Shown here: piece after piece, positions 26,969 through 35,648 of the stretch | Layout of the letters: each line of letters opens with the position of its first letter | How positions within the stretch are numbered: the first letter of the stretch is position 1 | Source of the DNA: Bradyrhizobium nanningense | Lineage (GTDB): Bacteria > Pseudomonadota > Alphaproteobacteria > Rhizobiales > Xanthobacteraceae | Length of the DNA: 64,000 bases | NCBI RefSeq assembly: GCF_004114535.1 | Contig: NZ_LBJC01000024.1 | Coordinates: forward strand, 496,001-560,000 | Direction: 5' to 3' | The notes under the pieces: generated by a model | Databases searched by the model: none | What the model was told of the DNA's origin: nothing | The model's input: the letters and a program-made list of their open reading frames with translations, nothing else | Translations under genes and position numbers: made by a program

Positions 26969-29194
26969 ATGGGTCGGACGTTCCGGATCAAGGTGCGCAT
27001 GCGCCGCTTCAGGCGACAGCACCCCCGCATCGCCTTCGCGATCCGCTCCTTCGTGATCTTCTCGGCGACCTTCGGCGGCGCCTATGGTTTCGTGTCCGGC
27101 AGCCGGTCGGAAAACTCCGGCTACGATCCCCACGCCTTTGCGATCGGCGCGAGCTTCCTGTTCGCGCTCGCCTGCCTCGGCCTTGCGACGCTGAGCATGC
27201 GCCTGCGTTTCGTGGGCAAGCGGCTGCGTACGCTCGCCGCCCACAACGAGACGCTGATCGACCGCAATTGGGAGCTGAAGGAAGCGGAAGAACGCGCCCG
27301 CAGCCTGTTCGAGCAGCAGGGCGATCTCATCGTGCTGCGCGACACCAGCCGCCGCATCACCTTTGCCAACGAGGCCTATTGCGCGCTCGCAGGACAGAAG
27401 CGCGGCGCGCTGGTCGGCACGCGTTTCGATTTCGACGTGCTGGAGCAGGGCGACAGCGCGCGCGAGAGCAACGGCACGCGCATCCACGACCAGAAGATCG
27501 CAACCCTGCTCGGCCCGCGCTGGATCGCCTGGCGGGAGGGCTATGTCCGCCTCGATGCCGGCCAGCCCGCCGAATTGCAGAGCGTGGGGCGCGACGTCAC
27601 CGATCGCACCGAGACCGAACGCGCACTGTCCGACGCGCGCGACCAGGCCGACGCCGCCAACCGCGCCAAATCGCGCTTCCTCGCAATGGCCTCGCACGAG
27701 ATCCGTACGCCGCTCAACGGCATCATCGGCATGGGCGGCCTCTTGCTCGACACCAATCTGACGCCGGAGCAGGCGACCTATGCCAAGGCGGTCAAGACCT
27801 CGGGCGAAGCCTTGATGTCGCTGATCGAGGAATTGCTCGACTATTCCAAGATCGAGGCCGGCAAGCTCGATCTCGAGCAGCGCCCCTTCGCGCTCTCGAC
27901 CCTGGTCGAGGAGATCACCGAGCTGCTTGCGCCGCGCGCGCAGGCAAAGTCGCTCGAGATCGCCGCCTATGTCGACGAGCGCCTGCCGCTGGAAGTCGTC
28001 GGCGACGCCGCGCGGCTGCGCCAGGTGCTGCTCAACCTCGCCGGCAACGCCATCAAGTTCACCGCTCACGGCGGCGTCGCGCTGATCGTCGAGCCCGGCA
28101 TCTGGGCGAACGAGATCAGCTTCCTGGTTCGCGACACCGGCATCGGTATCGCGCCCGAGGCGCAGCAGCGCATCTTCCGCGAATTCGAGCAGGCCGACGA
28201 GCGCGTCGCCCGCACCTATGGCGGCACCGGGCTCGGGCTTGCCATCAGCGAGCGCATCGTCAAGCGCATGGGCGGCCGGATCACGCTCACCAGTGAGCCG
28301 GGCAAAGGCTCGACCTTCGAGATCGCAGTACCGCTTCCGCCGTCGCAGGCGAGCGCGGGACAGACCGCCTTTCCGAGCCCCGACCTCGCCGGCAGGTCGA
28401 TCCTCCTCGTCGCCGACGGCATCGAGGCTTCGCTGATTGCGCGGCGCCTGGAGCGCTGGGGCGGCCAGACCTGCCTGGTTGCGGACGCGGCGGTTGCCGA
28501 AGCGCTGCTGCCGGAACGCTCCTGGCACGCGGTGCTGATCGATCGTGCGATCGGCCCCGCAATGACCGACCAGCTGGGCGAAAGAGCCCGCGCACATGCG
28601 CTGCAGCGCCTCGTGCTGCTGACGTCGAGTTCGCGGCATGAAAAGCTGTCGCCGGCCTTCACCGGCTTTCTGGTGAAGCCGCTGCGGGCGGCCTCGCTCG
28701 CCGCGCGTCTTGCGCTGACGCCGGCGGTCGCCTCGCCCGATCTCGCGCCGGAACCAGCGGCTGAAGCTGCCGGCGCGACCGCCGCAAAGGGCCTGTCGAT
28801 CCTCGTCGCCGAGGACAACGAGATCAACGCGCTGCTGATGCGCTCGCTGCTGACGAAACTCGGCCATCGCGTCGTGATCGCCGTCCACGGCGAGGCCGCG
28901 CTGGAATCCTGGCTCGCCGCGTCGTCGGCCGGCACGCCCTATGATCTCGTGCTGATGGATATCCAGATGCCGCAGCTCGACGGCATCGAGGCGACGAAGC
29001 GCATCCGCGCGCATGAGGCGGCCACGGGCGGCCATCACACGCCGATCCTCGCGCTTACCGCCAATACGCTGGTGGAGGATCGCTATGCCTGCTTCGAGGC
29101 CGGCATGACCGGGTTTCTGATCAAGCCGCTCGATCGCGATAAGCTCGACGAAGCGCTGGCCGGGCTCGCGGCATCGCAGCGGCTGTCGGTCTGA
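26969..29194 (+). CDS. Hybrid sensor histidine kinase with two receiver domains
   Basis: Membrane-bound two-component kinase of 741 residues. In order: two membrane helices (about 21-44 and 56-78) with a very short periplasmic loop, a PAS domain (about 110-215), HisKA with phospho-His243 in MASHEIRTPLN, and the catalytic domain (NLAGNAIKFT, DTGIGIAPE, GGTGLGLAIS). A degenerate receiver (about 477-590) and an intact receiver (about 610-735, phospho-Asp in VLMDIQMPQLDG near 663) follow. The first receiver keeps a phospho-type Asp (VLIDRA) and LVKPL lysine, but its acidic pocket is reduced (VADG instead of EDN). A GTG two codons upstream is an alternative start. No partner regulator or output gene is adjacent. 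Confidence 0.92.
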   Translation: MGRTFRIKVRMRRFRRQHPRIAFAIRSFVIFSATFGGAYGFVSGSRSENSGYDPHAFAIGASFLFALACLGLATLSMRLRFVGKRLRTLAAHNETLIDRNWELKEAEERARSLFEQQGDLIVLRDTSRRITFANEAYCALAGQKRGALVGTRFDFDVLEQGDSARESNGTRIHDQKIATLLGPRWIAWREGYVRLDAGQPAELQSVGRDVTDRTETERALSDARDQADAANRAKSRFLAMASHEIRTPLNGIIGMGGLLLDTNLTPEQATYAKAVKTSGEALMSLIEELLDYSKIEAGKLDLEQRPFALSTLVEEITELLAPRAQAKSLEIAAYVDERLPLEVVGDAARLRQVLLNLAGNAIKFTAHGGVALIVEPGIWANEISFLVRDTGIGIAPEAQQRIFREFEQADERVARTYGGTGLGLAISERIVKRMGGRITLTSEPGKGSTFEIAVPLPPSQASAGQTAFPSPDLAGRSILLVADGIEASLIARRLERWGGQTCLVADAAVAEALLPERSWHAVLIDRAIGPAMTDQLGERARAHALQRLVLLTSSSRHEKLSPAFTGFLVKPLRAASLAARLALTPAVASPDLAPEPAAEAAGATAAKGLSILVAEDNEINALLMRSLLTKLGHRVVIAVHGEAALESWLAASSAGTPYDLVLMDIQMPQLDGIEATKRIRAHEAATGGHHTPILALTANTLVEDRYACFEAGMTGFLIKPLDRDKLDEALAGLAASQRLSV

Positions 29195-29300
29195 TTGGGA
29201 ACCTCGCGGGAACCTAGGTCGGGCCGGCTATCGACAATTGAAATCGACCGCGTTGCGCGTCACCATCCTCCGGGGGCATTTGCACGAGAGGATTTTGCGC

Positions 29301-29930
29301 ATGAACGTGCTTTGCCGCCTCGCACTTGTTGTCCTCCTCGCTGGAATTTCCCGACACGCCGCAGCCGATACCCCGGAGCTCATCGATTCGCTCAAGCAAG
29401 GCGGCTTTGTGCTGATCTTTCGGCACACCGCCACCGACGACAGCCAAAAGGACGTCTACCCGTTCAAGTTCGACGATATGAGCGCCCAGCGCCAGCTCAG
29501 CGACAAGGGCAGGGACATGGCGCGCCAGATCGGGGCGGCGATCAAGGCGCTCGCGATCCCGATCGGCGATGTCTACAGCAGCCGGCTGAACCGCGCGATC
29601 GAGGCCGGCAAGCTGATCTCCGGCCGCGAGGTCAAGCCGGTCGGTGCGTTGACGGACAGCAGCAATGCCAGCGCATCGGGGATGGCAAACCCGACCGGGG
29701 CCAATGCAAAGGCCGGACAGGCCGTGCGTCAGCTTGTCGATGCGCCCCCGAAAGCAGGCAACAACAATTTCCTGATTACCCACAAGACCAACATCGCCGA
29801 TGCCTTCGGCAAAGAGGCCGGCGACGTCCAGGAAGGCGAAGCCTTCGTCTACAAGGCCAGCGGCTCTGGTCCCGCCACGTTTGCAGGACGCATCAAGATC
29901 GCCGATTGGGCTGCGAAAACCGGCAAGTGA
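29301..29930 (+). CDS. Secreted histidine-phosphatase-fold protein
   Basis: The 209-residue product has a signal peptide (cut after RHAAA, near residue 22). It shows a histidine phosphatase core: RHTATD near residue 41 in place of the usual RHG, a LSDKGRDMARQIG helix, SSRLNRAIEAGKL, and a second histidine in FLITHKTNIADAFG. The two His and the Arg are present, so it may be active, perhaps as a periplasmic phosphatase of unknown substrate. I chose ATG 29301 because a GAGAGG ribosome site precedes it and the signal peptide begins there; an upstream in-frame ATG at 29238 adds 21 residues. Confidence 0.8.
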   Translation: MNVLCRLALVVLLAGISRHAAADTPELIDSLKQGGFVLIFRHTATDDSQKDVYPFKFDDMSAQRQLSDKGRDMARQIGAAIKALAIPIGDVYSSRLNRAIEAGKLISGREVKPVGALTDSSNASASGMANPTGANAKAGQAVRQLVDAPPKAGNNNFLITHKTNIADAFGKEAGDVQEGEAFVYKASGSGPATFAGRIKIADWAAKTGK

Positions 29931-30045
29931 CAGGCCGCATCCAACCTCGGCCGCCGGCGCGACGGAGGCGGGGGCGTGACTTGCCGCTCCGCCATGGTCC
30001 TGTGCTACCAACGTCGCGTGAGGTGCGACTGGAGGCCGGCGACAC

Positions 30046-31104
30046 GTGAGAACATCGGAAGACCGCTCATTCCTGGTCTGGCTCGGCGTCATTACTCTCG
30101 CGTTCGGCTGGCTGCTTTGGCCGTTCTCTGGCGCCTTGTTGTGGGCCACGCTGCTGGCGATCATCTTCGCGCCCTTTTATCGACGCTGCCTGCGGACGTT
30201 TCCGGAAAGGCGCAACCTTGCCGCACTTTCCACCGTCATGGTCGTGGTCGTCATGGTCCTGATCCCGGTCGGGATCGTGATCGCTTCGCTCGTCGACCAG
30301 GGAGGCGAGCTTTATCAGCGCGTTCAGACCGGCGAGATCAATCTGGCTCATCCCCTGCAGCAGCTGAAAGCCGCGCTGCCGGACTGGGCCGCCTCCATGT
30401 CAGATCGCCTGGTCGGCATCGATCTGACCGCCCTGAAAGAACGCCTGTCGAGCCTGGTGGTGCCGGCTGGCCAGCAGCTGGCCGGCCACGCGATCAATAT
30501 CGGTCAGTTGACGCTGGAGTTCGTCGCGAGCCTGCTCGTGATGCTGTACCTGCTGTTCTTCTTCCTGCGCGACGGTGACGAGCTGAACCTGCGCATCCGC
30601 CACGCGCTGCCGCTGCGCGCGAGCCATACCGCCGAGATCCTGGACGCGTTCACGCTGGCCGTTCGCGGGACCATCAAGGGGATCATCCTGGTTGCCATGA
30701 TCCAGGGAGCGCTTGGCGGGCTGATCTTCTGGCTGCTCGGCCTGACCGCGCCGCTGCTGGCGGGCGCCATCATGGCGCTGCTCTCGCTTCTGCCCGTGCT
30801 CGGCTCCGCCCTGGTCTGGGTTCCGGCCGGCCTCTATTTGCTTGTGGCCGGCGCCGTGACGAAGGGAATCATCCTGCTTGCGTTCGGGACCTTCGTGATC
30901 GGTCTTGCCGACAACTTCCTCCGCCCGGTCCTGGTCGGCCAGTCGATCCGGATGCCGAGCTATGTTGTGCTGCTCGCGACCCTGGGCGGCCTTGCGACCT
31001 TCGGGGCGAACGGCTTCGTCATCGGCCCGCTCGTCGCTGCAATGTTCCTGACGGCGTGGCACATCTTCATCGGGTCGAAAGAGCGACAGCAGGCCTGCAA
31101 GTGA
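30046..31104 (+). CDS. AI-2E family transporter (PerM/TqsA-like permease)
   Basis: The 352-residue polytopic membrane protein has paired N-terminal helices, a periplasmic/helical middle (about 90-150) and a second group of four to five helices. It matches the UPF0118/AI-2E exporter family by layout and by the motifs GALGGLIFWLLGLTAPLLAG, LLSLLPVLGSALVWVPAG and DNFLRPVLVG. Transported substrates differ across the family (autoinducer-2, sodium or others), and none can be assigned here. The GTG start at 30046 has a GGAGG ribosome site at proper spacing. Confidence 0.88.
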   Translation: MRTSEDRSFLVWLGVITLAFGWLLWPFSGALLWATLLAIIFAPFYRRCLRTFPERRNLAALSTVMVVVVMVLIPVGIVIASLVDQGGELYQRVQTGEINLAHPLQQLKAALPDWAASMSDRLVGIDLTALKERLSSLVVPAGQQLAGHAINIGQLTLEFVASLLVMLYLLFFFLRDGDELNLRIRHALPLRASHTAEILDAFTLAVRGTIKGIILVAMIQGALGGLIFWLLGLTAPLLAGAIMALLSLLPVLGSALVWVPAGLYLLVAGAVTKGIILLAFGTFVIGLADNFLRPVLVGQSIRMPSYVVLLATLGGLATFGANGFVIGPLVAAMFLTAWHIFIGSKERQQACK

Positions 31105-31108
31105 TCCG

Positions 31109-31348
31109 TTACGCGGCGTGAGCCATAAAGCGCGGCGCGGAGAGTTTATCAGGCGGGCCGAGAGTCCCCTTGAAGATGGTTTCCGTCTGCGCGGCGCGCT
31201 TGCAGTGCGGGCAAACAAAGAGATGCGCGATGACCGGAACCGGCTCGTCCGCGAGCAGCTCCGAGCGGTACCATCTCATCTCGATGTGGCAATCGGGGCA
31301 GGTCGGTGCTTCGAGCTGCTCCGCAGCGCTTCTCAGACGATCAACCAT
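31109..31348 (-). CDS. Small zinc-ribbon-like protein
   Basis: A 79-residue product with two CxxC pairs (CPDC at residues 17-20, CPHC at 46-49) spaced as in a zinc ribbon. There is no signal peptide. I do not recognise the family beyond this. It converges on the AI-2E transporter gene with only 4 bp between stops. Start ATG at 31346-31348. Similar small Cys-pair proteins are common hypotheticals in Bradyrhizobium. Confidence 0.65.
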   Translation of the reverse strand: MVDRLRSAAEQLEAPTCPDCHIEMRWYRSELLADEPVPVIAHLFVCPHCKRAAQTETIFKGTLGPPDKLSAPRFMAHAA

Positions 31349-31448
31349 GGAGCCCTCGCGTTTCGAAGCTCATAGTCGAATACCTTTTGCCCGTCTGCAA
31401 CAAAAGACACTTTGCCCGAACGATCCAGGATCTCGTCAACCGGCGCGA

Positions 31449-32405
31449 TTACAGCCTTCGCAACGCCACGCTCTCCACTGCGTGATCCGCCCCCTTCTTC
31501 AGGATCAGTGTCGCGCGGGGGCGGGTCGGCAGGATGTTGTCCTCGAGATTGGCGAGGTTGGTGCGCTCCCAGATCGCGGTGGCGGTGGCGGTGGCTTCGT
31601 CGTCCGACAGCAGCGCATAGCGGTTGAAGTAGGATTTCGGATTGGTGAACGCGGTGTCGCGCAGCGCCAGGAAGCGCTTGATGTACCATTGCCGCAACGC
31701 TGCTTCGTCGGCGTCGATATAGACCGAGAAATCGAAGAAGTCGGAGACCACAGGCACCGCCTTGCCGTCGCGCGGCAGCTTGCCGGTTTGCAGCACGTTG
31801 ACGCCCTCGACGATCAGGATGTCGGGCTGGTCGATCTCCGCCCATTCGTTCGGCACGATGTCGTAGGTCAGATGCGAGTAGACCGGCGAACGCACATGGC
31901 GGCGACCGGACTTGATGTCGGAGAGGAAGCTCAGCAGCAGCGGCAGGTCGTAGCTCTCCGGAAAGCCCTTCTTCTGCAGAATGCCTTGGCGCTCGAGCAG
32001 GGCCTTAGGGTACAGAAATCCGTCGGTGGTGATCAGGTCGACCTTCGGACGCGGCGACCAGCGCGCCAGCAAGGCCTGGAGCACACGGGCCGTGGTGGAC
32101 TTCCCGACGGCGACCGAACCGGCGACACCGATGATGTAGGGCACCTTGCGGTCGCGGATGTTGAGGAACTGGCGCTCGGCGTAATACAGGCGCTGCATCG
32201 CATCGACGTAGATCGAGAGCAGGCGCGACAGCGGCAGATAGATGTCCTCGACTTCCTTGAGATCGAGGCGGTCGTGCAGCGAGCGCAGCCGGTCGAATTC
32301 GCCCGGCTCCAGCGTCATCGGCGTGTCGTCACGCAAGCGCGCCCATTCTTCGCGCGTATAGACGCGGTAGGGATTATACTGCTGCTCGGGTGCGCGGATA
32401 TCCAT
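31449..32405 (-). CDS. coaA: Pantothenate kinase (type I)
   Basis: CoaA phosphorylates pantothenate, the first and regulated step of coenzyme A synthesis. The 318-residue product has the N-terminal PYRVYTREEWARLR, the P-loop GVAGSVAVGKSTTA, the TTDGFLYP and PESYD segments, and the C-terminal YFNRYA region typical of type I enzymes. The ATG at 32403-32405 is preceded by a GGAAAGGCGG ribosome site; the open frame upstream to 32492 runs through repeat DNA. It ends the histidine-gene run on this strand. The dephospho-CoA kinase gene coaE is 13 kb away. Confidence 0.96.
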   Translation of the reverse strand: MDIRAPEQQYNPYRVYTREEWARLRDDTPMTLEPGEFDRLRSLHDRLDLKEVEDIYLPLSRLLSIYVDAMQRLYYAERQFLNIRDRKVPYIIGVAGSVAVGKSTTARVLQALLARWSPRPKVDLITTDGFLYPKALLERQGILQKKGFPESYDLPLLLSFLSDIKSGRRHVRSPVYSHLTYDIVPNEWAEIDQPDILIVEGVNVLQTGKLPRDGKAVPVVSDFFDFSVYIDADEAALRQWYIKRFLALRDTAFTNPKSYFNRYALLSDDEATATATAIWERTNLANLEDNILPTRPRATLILKKGADHAVESVALRRL

Positions 32406-32424
32406 GACGCCGCCTTTCCGTTGC

Positions 32425-32475
32425 TCTAGAGCATGATCCGGAAAAGTGTGAAGCGGTTTTCCGACAAGATCATGC
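32425..32475. repeat. Rhizobiales palindromic repeat, AGAGCATGATCCGGAAAAG family
   Basis: The 83-bp gap between hisE and coaA holds the inverted repeat TCTAGAGCATGATCCGGAAAAG...GGTTTTCCGACAAGATCATGC. Its arms are GCATGATC/GATCATGC and CGGAAAA/TTTTCCG. The sequence is familiar as a high-copy intergenic element in Bradyrhizobium and relatives. Confidence 0.85.
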
Positions 32476-32488
32476 CCAAACAATAACC

Positions 32489-32812
32489 TCAATCGCTTTT
32501 GCGCGACGCCTTTTCTTCCAACCCCGACATCGAAGTGCGCTTGCCAAGCGCCGCCTCGACCTCTTCCAGCTTTATGCCGCGTGCCTTCAAAAGCACAAGG
32601 AAATGATAGAGCAGGTCGGCACTTTCAGCGACCAGATGCGCGCGATCGTTTTCGACTGCTGCGATTACGGTTTCGACTGCCTCTTCCCCGAACTTCTTGG
32701 CGCAATGCTCGGCGCCTTTGTCCAGGAGCTTGCGGGTATAGGACGCCTCGCCGCCAGCCGCGGCGCGGGCGTCGATGGTCTCGGCCAAATCGTGGATCGT
32801 GAAACGCGGCAT
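32489..32812 (-). CDS. hisE: Phosphoribosyl-ATP pyrophosphatase
   Basis: HisE hydrolyses phosphoribosyl-ATP to phosphoribosyl-AMP, step 2 of histidine synthesis. The 107-residue product is a stand-alone HisE (not fused to HisI). It has the MazG-type metal motif KKFGEEAVETVIAA (the EExxE pattern) and ESADLLYHFLVLL. The ATG at 32810-32812 gives the family N-terminus. It follows hisF after 79 bp on the same strand. Confidence 0.96.
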   Translation of the reverse strand: MPRFTIHDLAETIDARAAAGGEASYTRKLLDKGAEHCAKKFGEEAVETVIAAVENDRAHLVAESADLLYHFLVLLKARGIKLEEVEAALGKRTSMSGLEEKASRKSD

Positions 32813-32891
32813 CGGACTTACTCGGAAAACACATGAGGCCACGGAGGCCATTCCCCGTTACCTCATGTAGCACTTTTATGCACGGGAGTCG

Positions 32892-33665
32892 TCAGGCATC
32901 CAGGCGCATCGCCAGCCCGCGGCGGGCCATGTGCTCCTTGGCTTCGCGAATGGTGAATTCCCCGAAATGGAAGATCGAGGCCGCCAGCACGGCCGTGGCG
33001 TGTCCGTCGCGGATGCCGTCGACGAGATGGTCGAGATTGCCGACGCCGCCCGAGGCGATCACCGGAACGGGCACGCTGTCGGCGATCGCCCGGGTCAGCG
33101 GGATGTCGAATCCTTGCCTGGTGCCATCGCGGTCCATCGAGGTGAGCAGGATTTCACCGGCGCCGAGCGAGACCACTTCCTGGGCATATTCGATCGCGTC
33201 GATACCCGTCGAGTTGCGCCCGCCATGCGTAAAGATCTCCCAGCGGTCGCCGCCCGGACGCTTCACCCGCTTGGCGTCGATCGCAACCACGACGCACTGC
33301 TCGCCGAACTTCTCCGCCGCTTCCTTGACGAACTCGCGCCGGGATACAGCGGCGCTGTTGATCGAGACCTTGTCGGCGCCCGCGCGCAACAGCGTCTTGA
33401 TGTCGTTGACCTCACGCACGCCGCCGCCGACGGTCACAGGCATGAAGCAGGCTTCCGCGGTGCGGCGGACCACGTCCAGCATGATGCCGCGGTTCTCGTG
33501 AGTGGCTGTGATGTCGAGAAAGGTGAGCTCGTCGGCGCCGGCAGCATCATAGGCGATCGCGGCTTCGACGGGGTCGCCGGCATCGCGCAGGTCGACGAAG
33601 TTGACGCCTTTGACGACGCGGCCGTCCTTGACGTCGAGGCAGGGGATCACGCGGACCTTGAACAT
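32892..33665 (-). CDS. hisF: Imidazole glycerol phosphate synthase, cyclase subunit
   Basis: HisF is the (beta/alpha)8-barrel subunit that makes IGP and AICAR from PRFAR with ammonia supplied by HisH. The 257-residue product begins MFKVRVIPCLDVKDGRVVKGV (catalytic Asp11 in CLDV). It carries VTVGGGVR, GADKVSINSAA and the second catalytic Asp in LTSMDRDGTRQGFD, followed by VIASGGVG. It starts 3 bp after the hisA stop. The genes hisB, hisH, hisA, hisF and hisE are all on this strand in this order. Confidence 0.98.
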   Translation of the reverse strand: MFKVRVIPCLDVKDGRVVKGVNFVDLRDAGDPVEAAIAYDAAGADELTFLDITATHENRGIMLDVVRRTAEACFMPVTVGGGVREVNDIKTLLRAGADKVSINSAAVSRREFVKEAAEKFGEQCVVVAIDAKRVKRPGGDRWEIFTHGGRNSTGIDAIEYAQEVVSLGAGEILLTSMDRDGTRQGFDIPLTRAIADSVPVPVIASGGVGNLDHLVDGIRDGHATAVLAASIFHFGEFTIREAKEHMARRGLAMRLDA

Positions 33666-33668
33666 GTG

Positions 33669-34415
33669 TCAGCTCCTGCGCGCGTCGCGGATCAAACTGA
33701 GGGCCGCAGCCGGATCGAGCCGGCCGTCGTAAAGCGCGCGGCCGGCGATCGCCCCGGCGAGCTTTTTCGCACGGGGCGTCAGCATCGCCTTGACGTCCTC
33801 GATCGAGGCAAGGCCGCCGGAGGCGATCACGGGAATCGAGATGGCGTCGGCGAGCGCGATGGTTGCATCCAGGTTCAGGCCCTTGAGCAGACCGTCACGC
33901 GCGATGTCGGTGAAGATGATGGCGGCGACGCCGGCGTCCTCGAACCGCTGTGCGATCTCGAGCACCGTGACCTGCGAGGTCTCGGCCCAGCCCTCGACCG
34001 CGACCTTGCCGTCACGGGCGTCGAGACCGACCGCGACGCGGCCGGGGAATTTCTTCGCAGCGGACTTCACCAGCTCCGGATCGCGCACTGCGGCGGTGCC
34101 GATGATGACGCGGGTGATGCCCTTGTCGAGCCAGGCTTCGACGGTCTTGAGATCGCGAATGCCGCCGCCGAGCTGCACCGGAATCTTGATCGTCTTCAGC
34201 ATCGCCTCGACGGCCTCGGCGTTCACCGGCTTGCCGGCGAAGGCGCCGTCGAGGTCGACGACATGGAGATACTCAAAGCCCTGTTTGGCAAAGCTCTGCG
34301 CCTGCGCCGCCGGATTGAGGTTGAACACGGTCGCGCGGGCCATGTCGCCTTGCTCGAGGCGCACGCACTGGCCGTTCTTGAGGTCGATCGCGGGGAAGAG
34401 AATCACGGTTTCCAT
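33669..34415 (-). CDS. hisA: Phosphoribosylformimino-5-aminoimidazole carboxamide ribotide isomerase
   Basis: HisA opens the ribose ring of ProFAR to give PRFAR. The 248-residue (beta/alpha)8 barrel has LFPAIDLKNGQCVRL (catalytic Asp), VQLGGGIRDL, RVIIGTAAV, and the second catalytic Asp in IFTDIARDGLLKG, then VIASGGLAS. The ATG at 34413-34415 overlaps the end of hisH by 13 bp, so the two are probably translationally coupled. Confidence 0.98.
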   Translation of the reverse strand: METVILFPAIDLKNGQCVRLEQGDMARATVFNLNPAAQAQSFAKQGFEYLHVVDLDGAFAGKPVNAEAVEAMLKTIKIPVQLGGGIRDLKTVEAWLDKGITRVIIGTAAVRDPELVKSAAKKFPGRVAVGLDARDGKVAVEGWAETSQVTVLEIAQRFEDAGVAAIIFTDIARDGLLKGLNLDATIALADAISIPVIASGGLASIEDVKAMLTPRAKKLAGAIAGRALYDGRLDPAAALSLIRDARRS

Positions 34416-35053
34416 CGCAAGAAGTTCGAGATCAGAGCGAGGCCAAAACGCTGGCTCTTCTCGGGGTGAAACTGCGTGCCGATGGCGGTGTCCTTGCCGA
34501 CGATCGCGGTGACGGGCCCACCGTAATCGGCGCGCGCGAGCACGTCCGCCTCGTTGGCGGCGTTGAGGTGGTAGGAGTGCACGAAATAAGCATGCTGGCC
34601 CTTGGGGCCGAGCGGCAGCTTGTTCAGCACCGGATGCTCTTGCAGCAGGTCGAGCGTGTTCCAGCCCATGTGCGGGATCTTCAGGCTCTCGTCGCGCGGC
34701 GTGATCTTCTCGACGTCGCCGCCGATCCAGTTCAGGCCTTCGGTGACGACATGCTCCTTGCCGCGGCTCGCCATCAGCTGCATGCCGACACAGATGCCGA
34801 AGAACGGCCGCGCCTTGACGCGCACGGCTTCGGTGATCGCCTCGACCATGCCGTTGACGGCATCGAGCCCGCGTCGGCAATCGGCAAAGGCGCCGACACC
34901 CGGCAGCACCAGGCGGTCAGCCTCATAGGCCTGGTCCGGATCGCTGGTGACGAAAACCTTTTGCGGGTTCTCCAGGCCGCGCGCGGCGCGCTCGAAGGCT
35001 TTGGCGGCGGAATGCAGATTCCCGGAACCGTAATCGATGATGGCGACGCTCAT
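34403..35053 (-). CDS. hisH: Imidazole glycerol phosphate synthase, glutaminase subunit
   Basis: HisH is a class I glutamine amidotransferase that feeds ammonia to HisF. The 216-residue product begins MSVAIIDYGSGNLHS. It carries the nucleophile elbow FGICVGMQLM (catalytic Cys) and the His-Glu pair in GTQFHPEKSQ, plus the VLPGVGAFADC oxyanion-strand motif. Its ATG overlaps the stop of the DUF2628 gene as ATGA, indicating coupled translation. Confidence 0.97.
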   Translation of the reverse strand: MSVAIIDYGSGNLHSAAKAFERAARGLENPQKVFVTSDPDQAYEADRLVLPGVGAFADCRRGLDAVNGMVEAITEAVRVKARPFFGICVGMQLMASRGKEHVVTEGLNWIGGDVEKITPRDESLKIPHMGWNTLDLLQEHPVLNKLPLGPKGQHAYFVHSYHLNAANEADVLARADYGGPVTAIVGKDTAIGTQFHPEKSQRFGLALISNFLRWKP

Positions 35054-35580
35054 CTTGACCCTCCCGGTTCTGGAAACAATCCAATGATGCCGCCGGCCGG
35101 AATAGGCGGCGGGTTCGAAAATTGCTGGCCCGGCACATTGCGGGTCGGCGGCGGGCCGCCGCGATCGACGGCCCATTGATCGTTGACGATGCCGTGCTGC
35201 TTCTGGCTCCAGCGCTCGAAAAAGCGGCGCTCGGCGGTGTCCTCGTCGTCCGCAACCACCACGTCGAGCTGGCGCCATTTGCCGCGCGACAGCGTCCAGC
35301 GACGCAGGCTCGCGGCCTCAAGGCCCATCAGCAGCGCAACGATGAGATCGGCGAAGAAGATCGACGAGCGTCCGACGCCAAGGCTCGACAGCCCCGCATT
35401 GAATGCAGCCACGAAGATCAGGTAGCCGATCAGAGCCAGCCACAGCCGATTCCACAGCAGCCAGAACGGGCCGAAGACCATCGCCCAGAAATGAAAACCG
35501 TCACGCACGAACACGAACTTGTCGGTCGCGCGCAGATCGGCTCCGGCCGGGGAGGGAGCATGAACTGTGTAGACAGGCAT
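35050..35580 (-). CDS. DUF2628 membrane protein
   Basis: The 176-residue product has the DUF2628 pattern: an N-terminal KFVFVRDGFHFWAMVFGPFWLLWNR motif (shown in parts: KFVFVRDGF, then FGPFWLLWNR). Two or three membrane helices follow at about 30-95, then a soluble Pro/Gly-rich tail. Function is unknown. It sits between hisB and hisH in the histidine run and overlaps hisH by 4 bp. The gene is in the operon by position rather than by known chemistry. Confidence 0.88.
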   Translation of the reverse strand: MPVYTVHAPSPAGADLRATDKFVFVRDGFHFWAMVFGPFWLLWNRLWLALIGYLIFVAAFNAGLSSLGVGRSSIFFADLIVALLMGLEAASLRRWTLSRGKWRQLDVVVADDEDTAERRFFERWSQKQHGIVNDQWAVDRGGPPPTRNVPGQQFSNPPPIPAGGIIGLFPEPGGSR

Positions 35581-35648
35581 GGTGATGCCCCGTTCCTAGG
35601 GATTCAGTGATACCGCAAGCGGCGCGTGCCGCCGCTGGCCGAAAGACG

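Noticed and set aside
26750..29038. Minus-strand open frame of 762 codons opposite the hybrid kinase
   Set aside because: The plus strand carries the full kinase and receiver motifs; the antisense frame has none and mirrors its codon bias.
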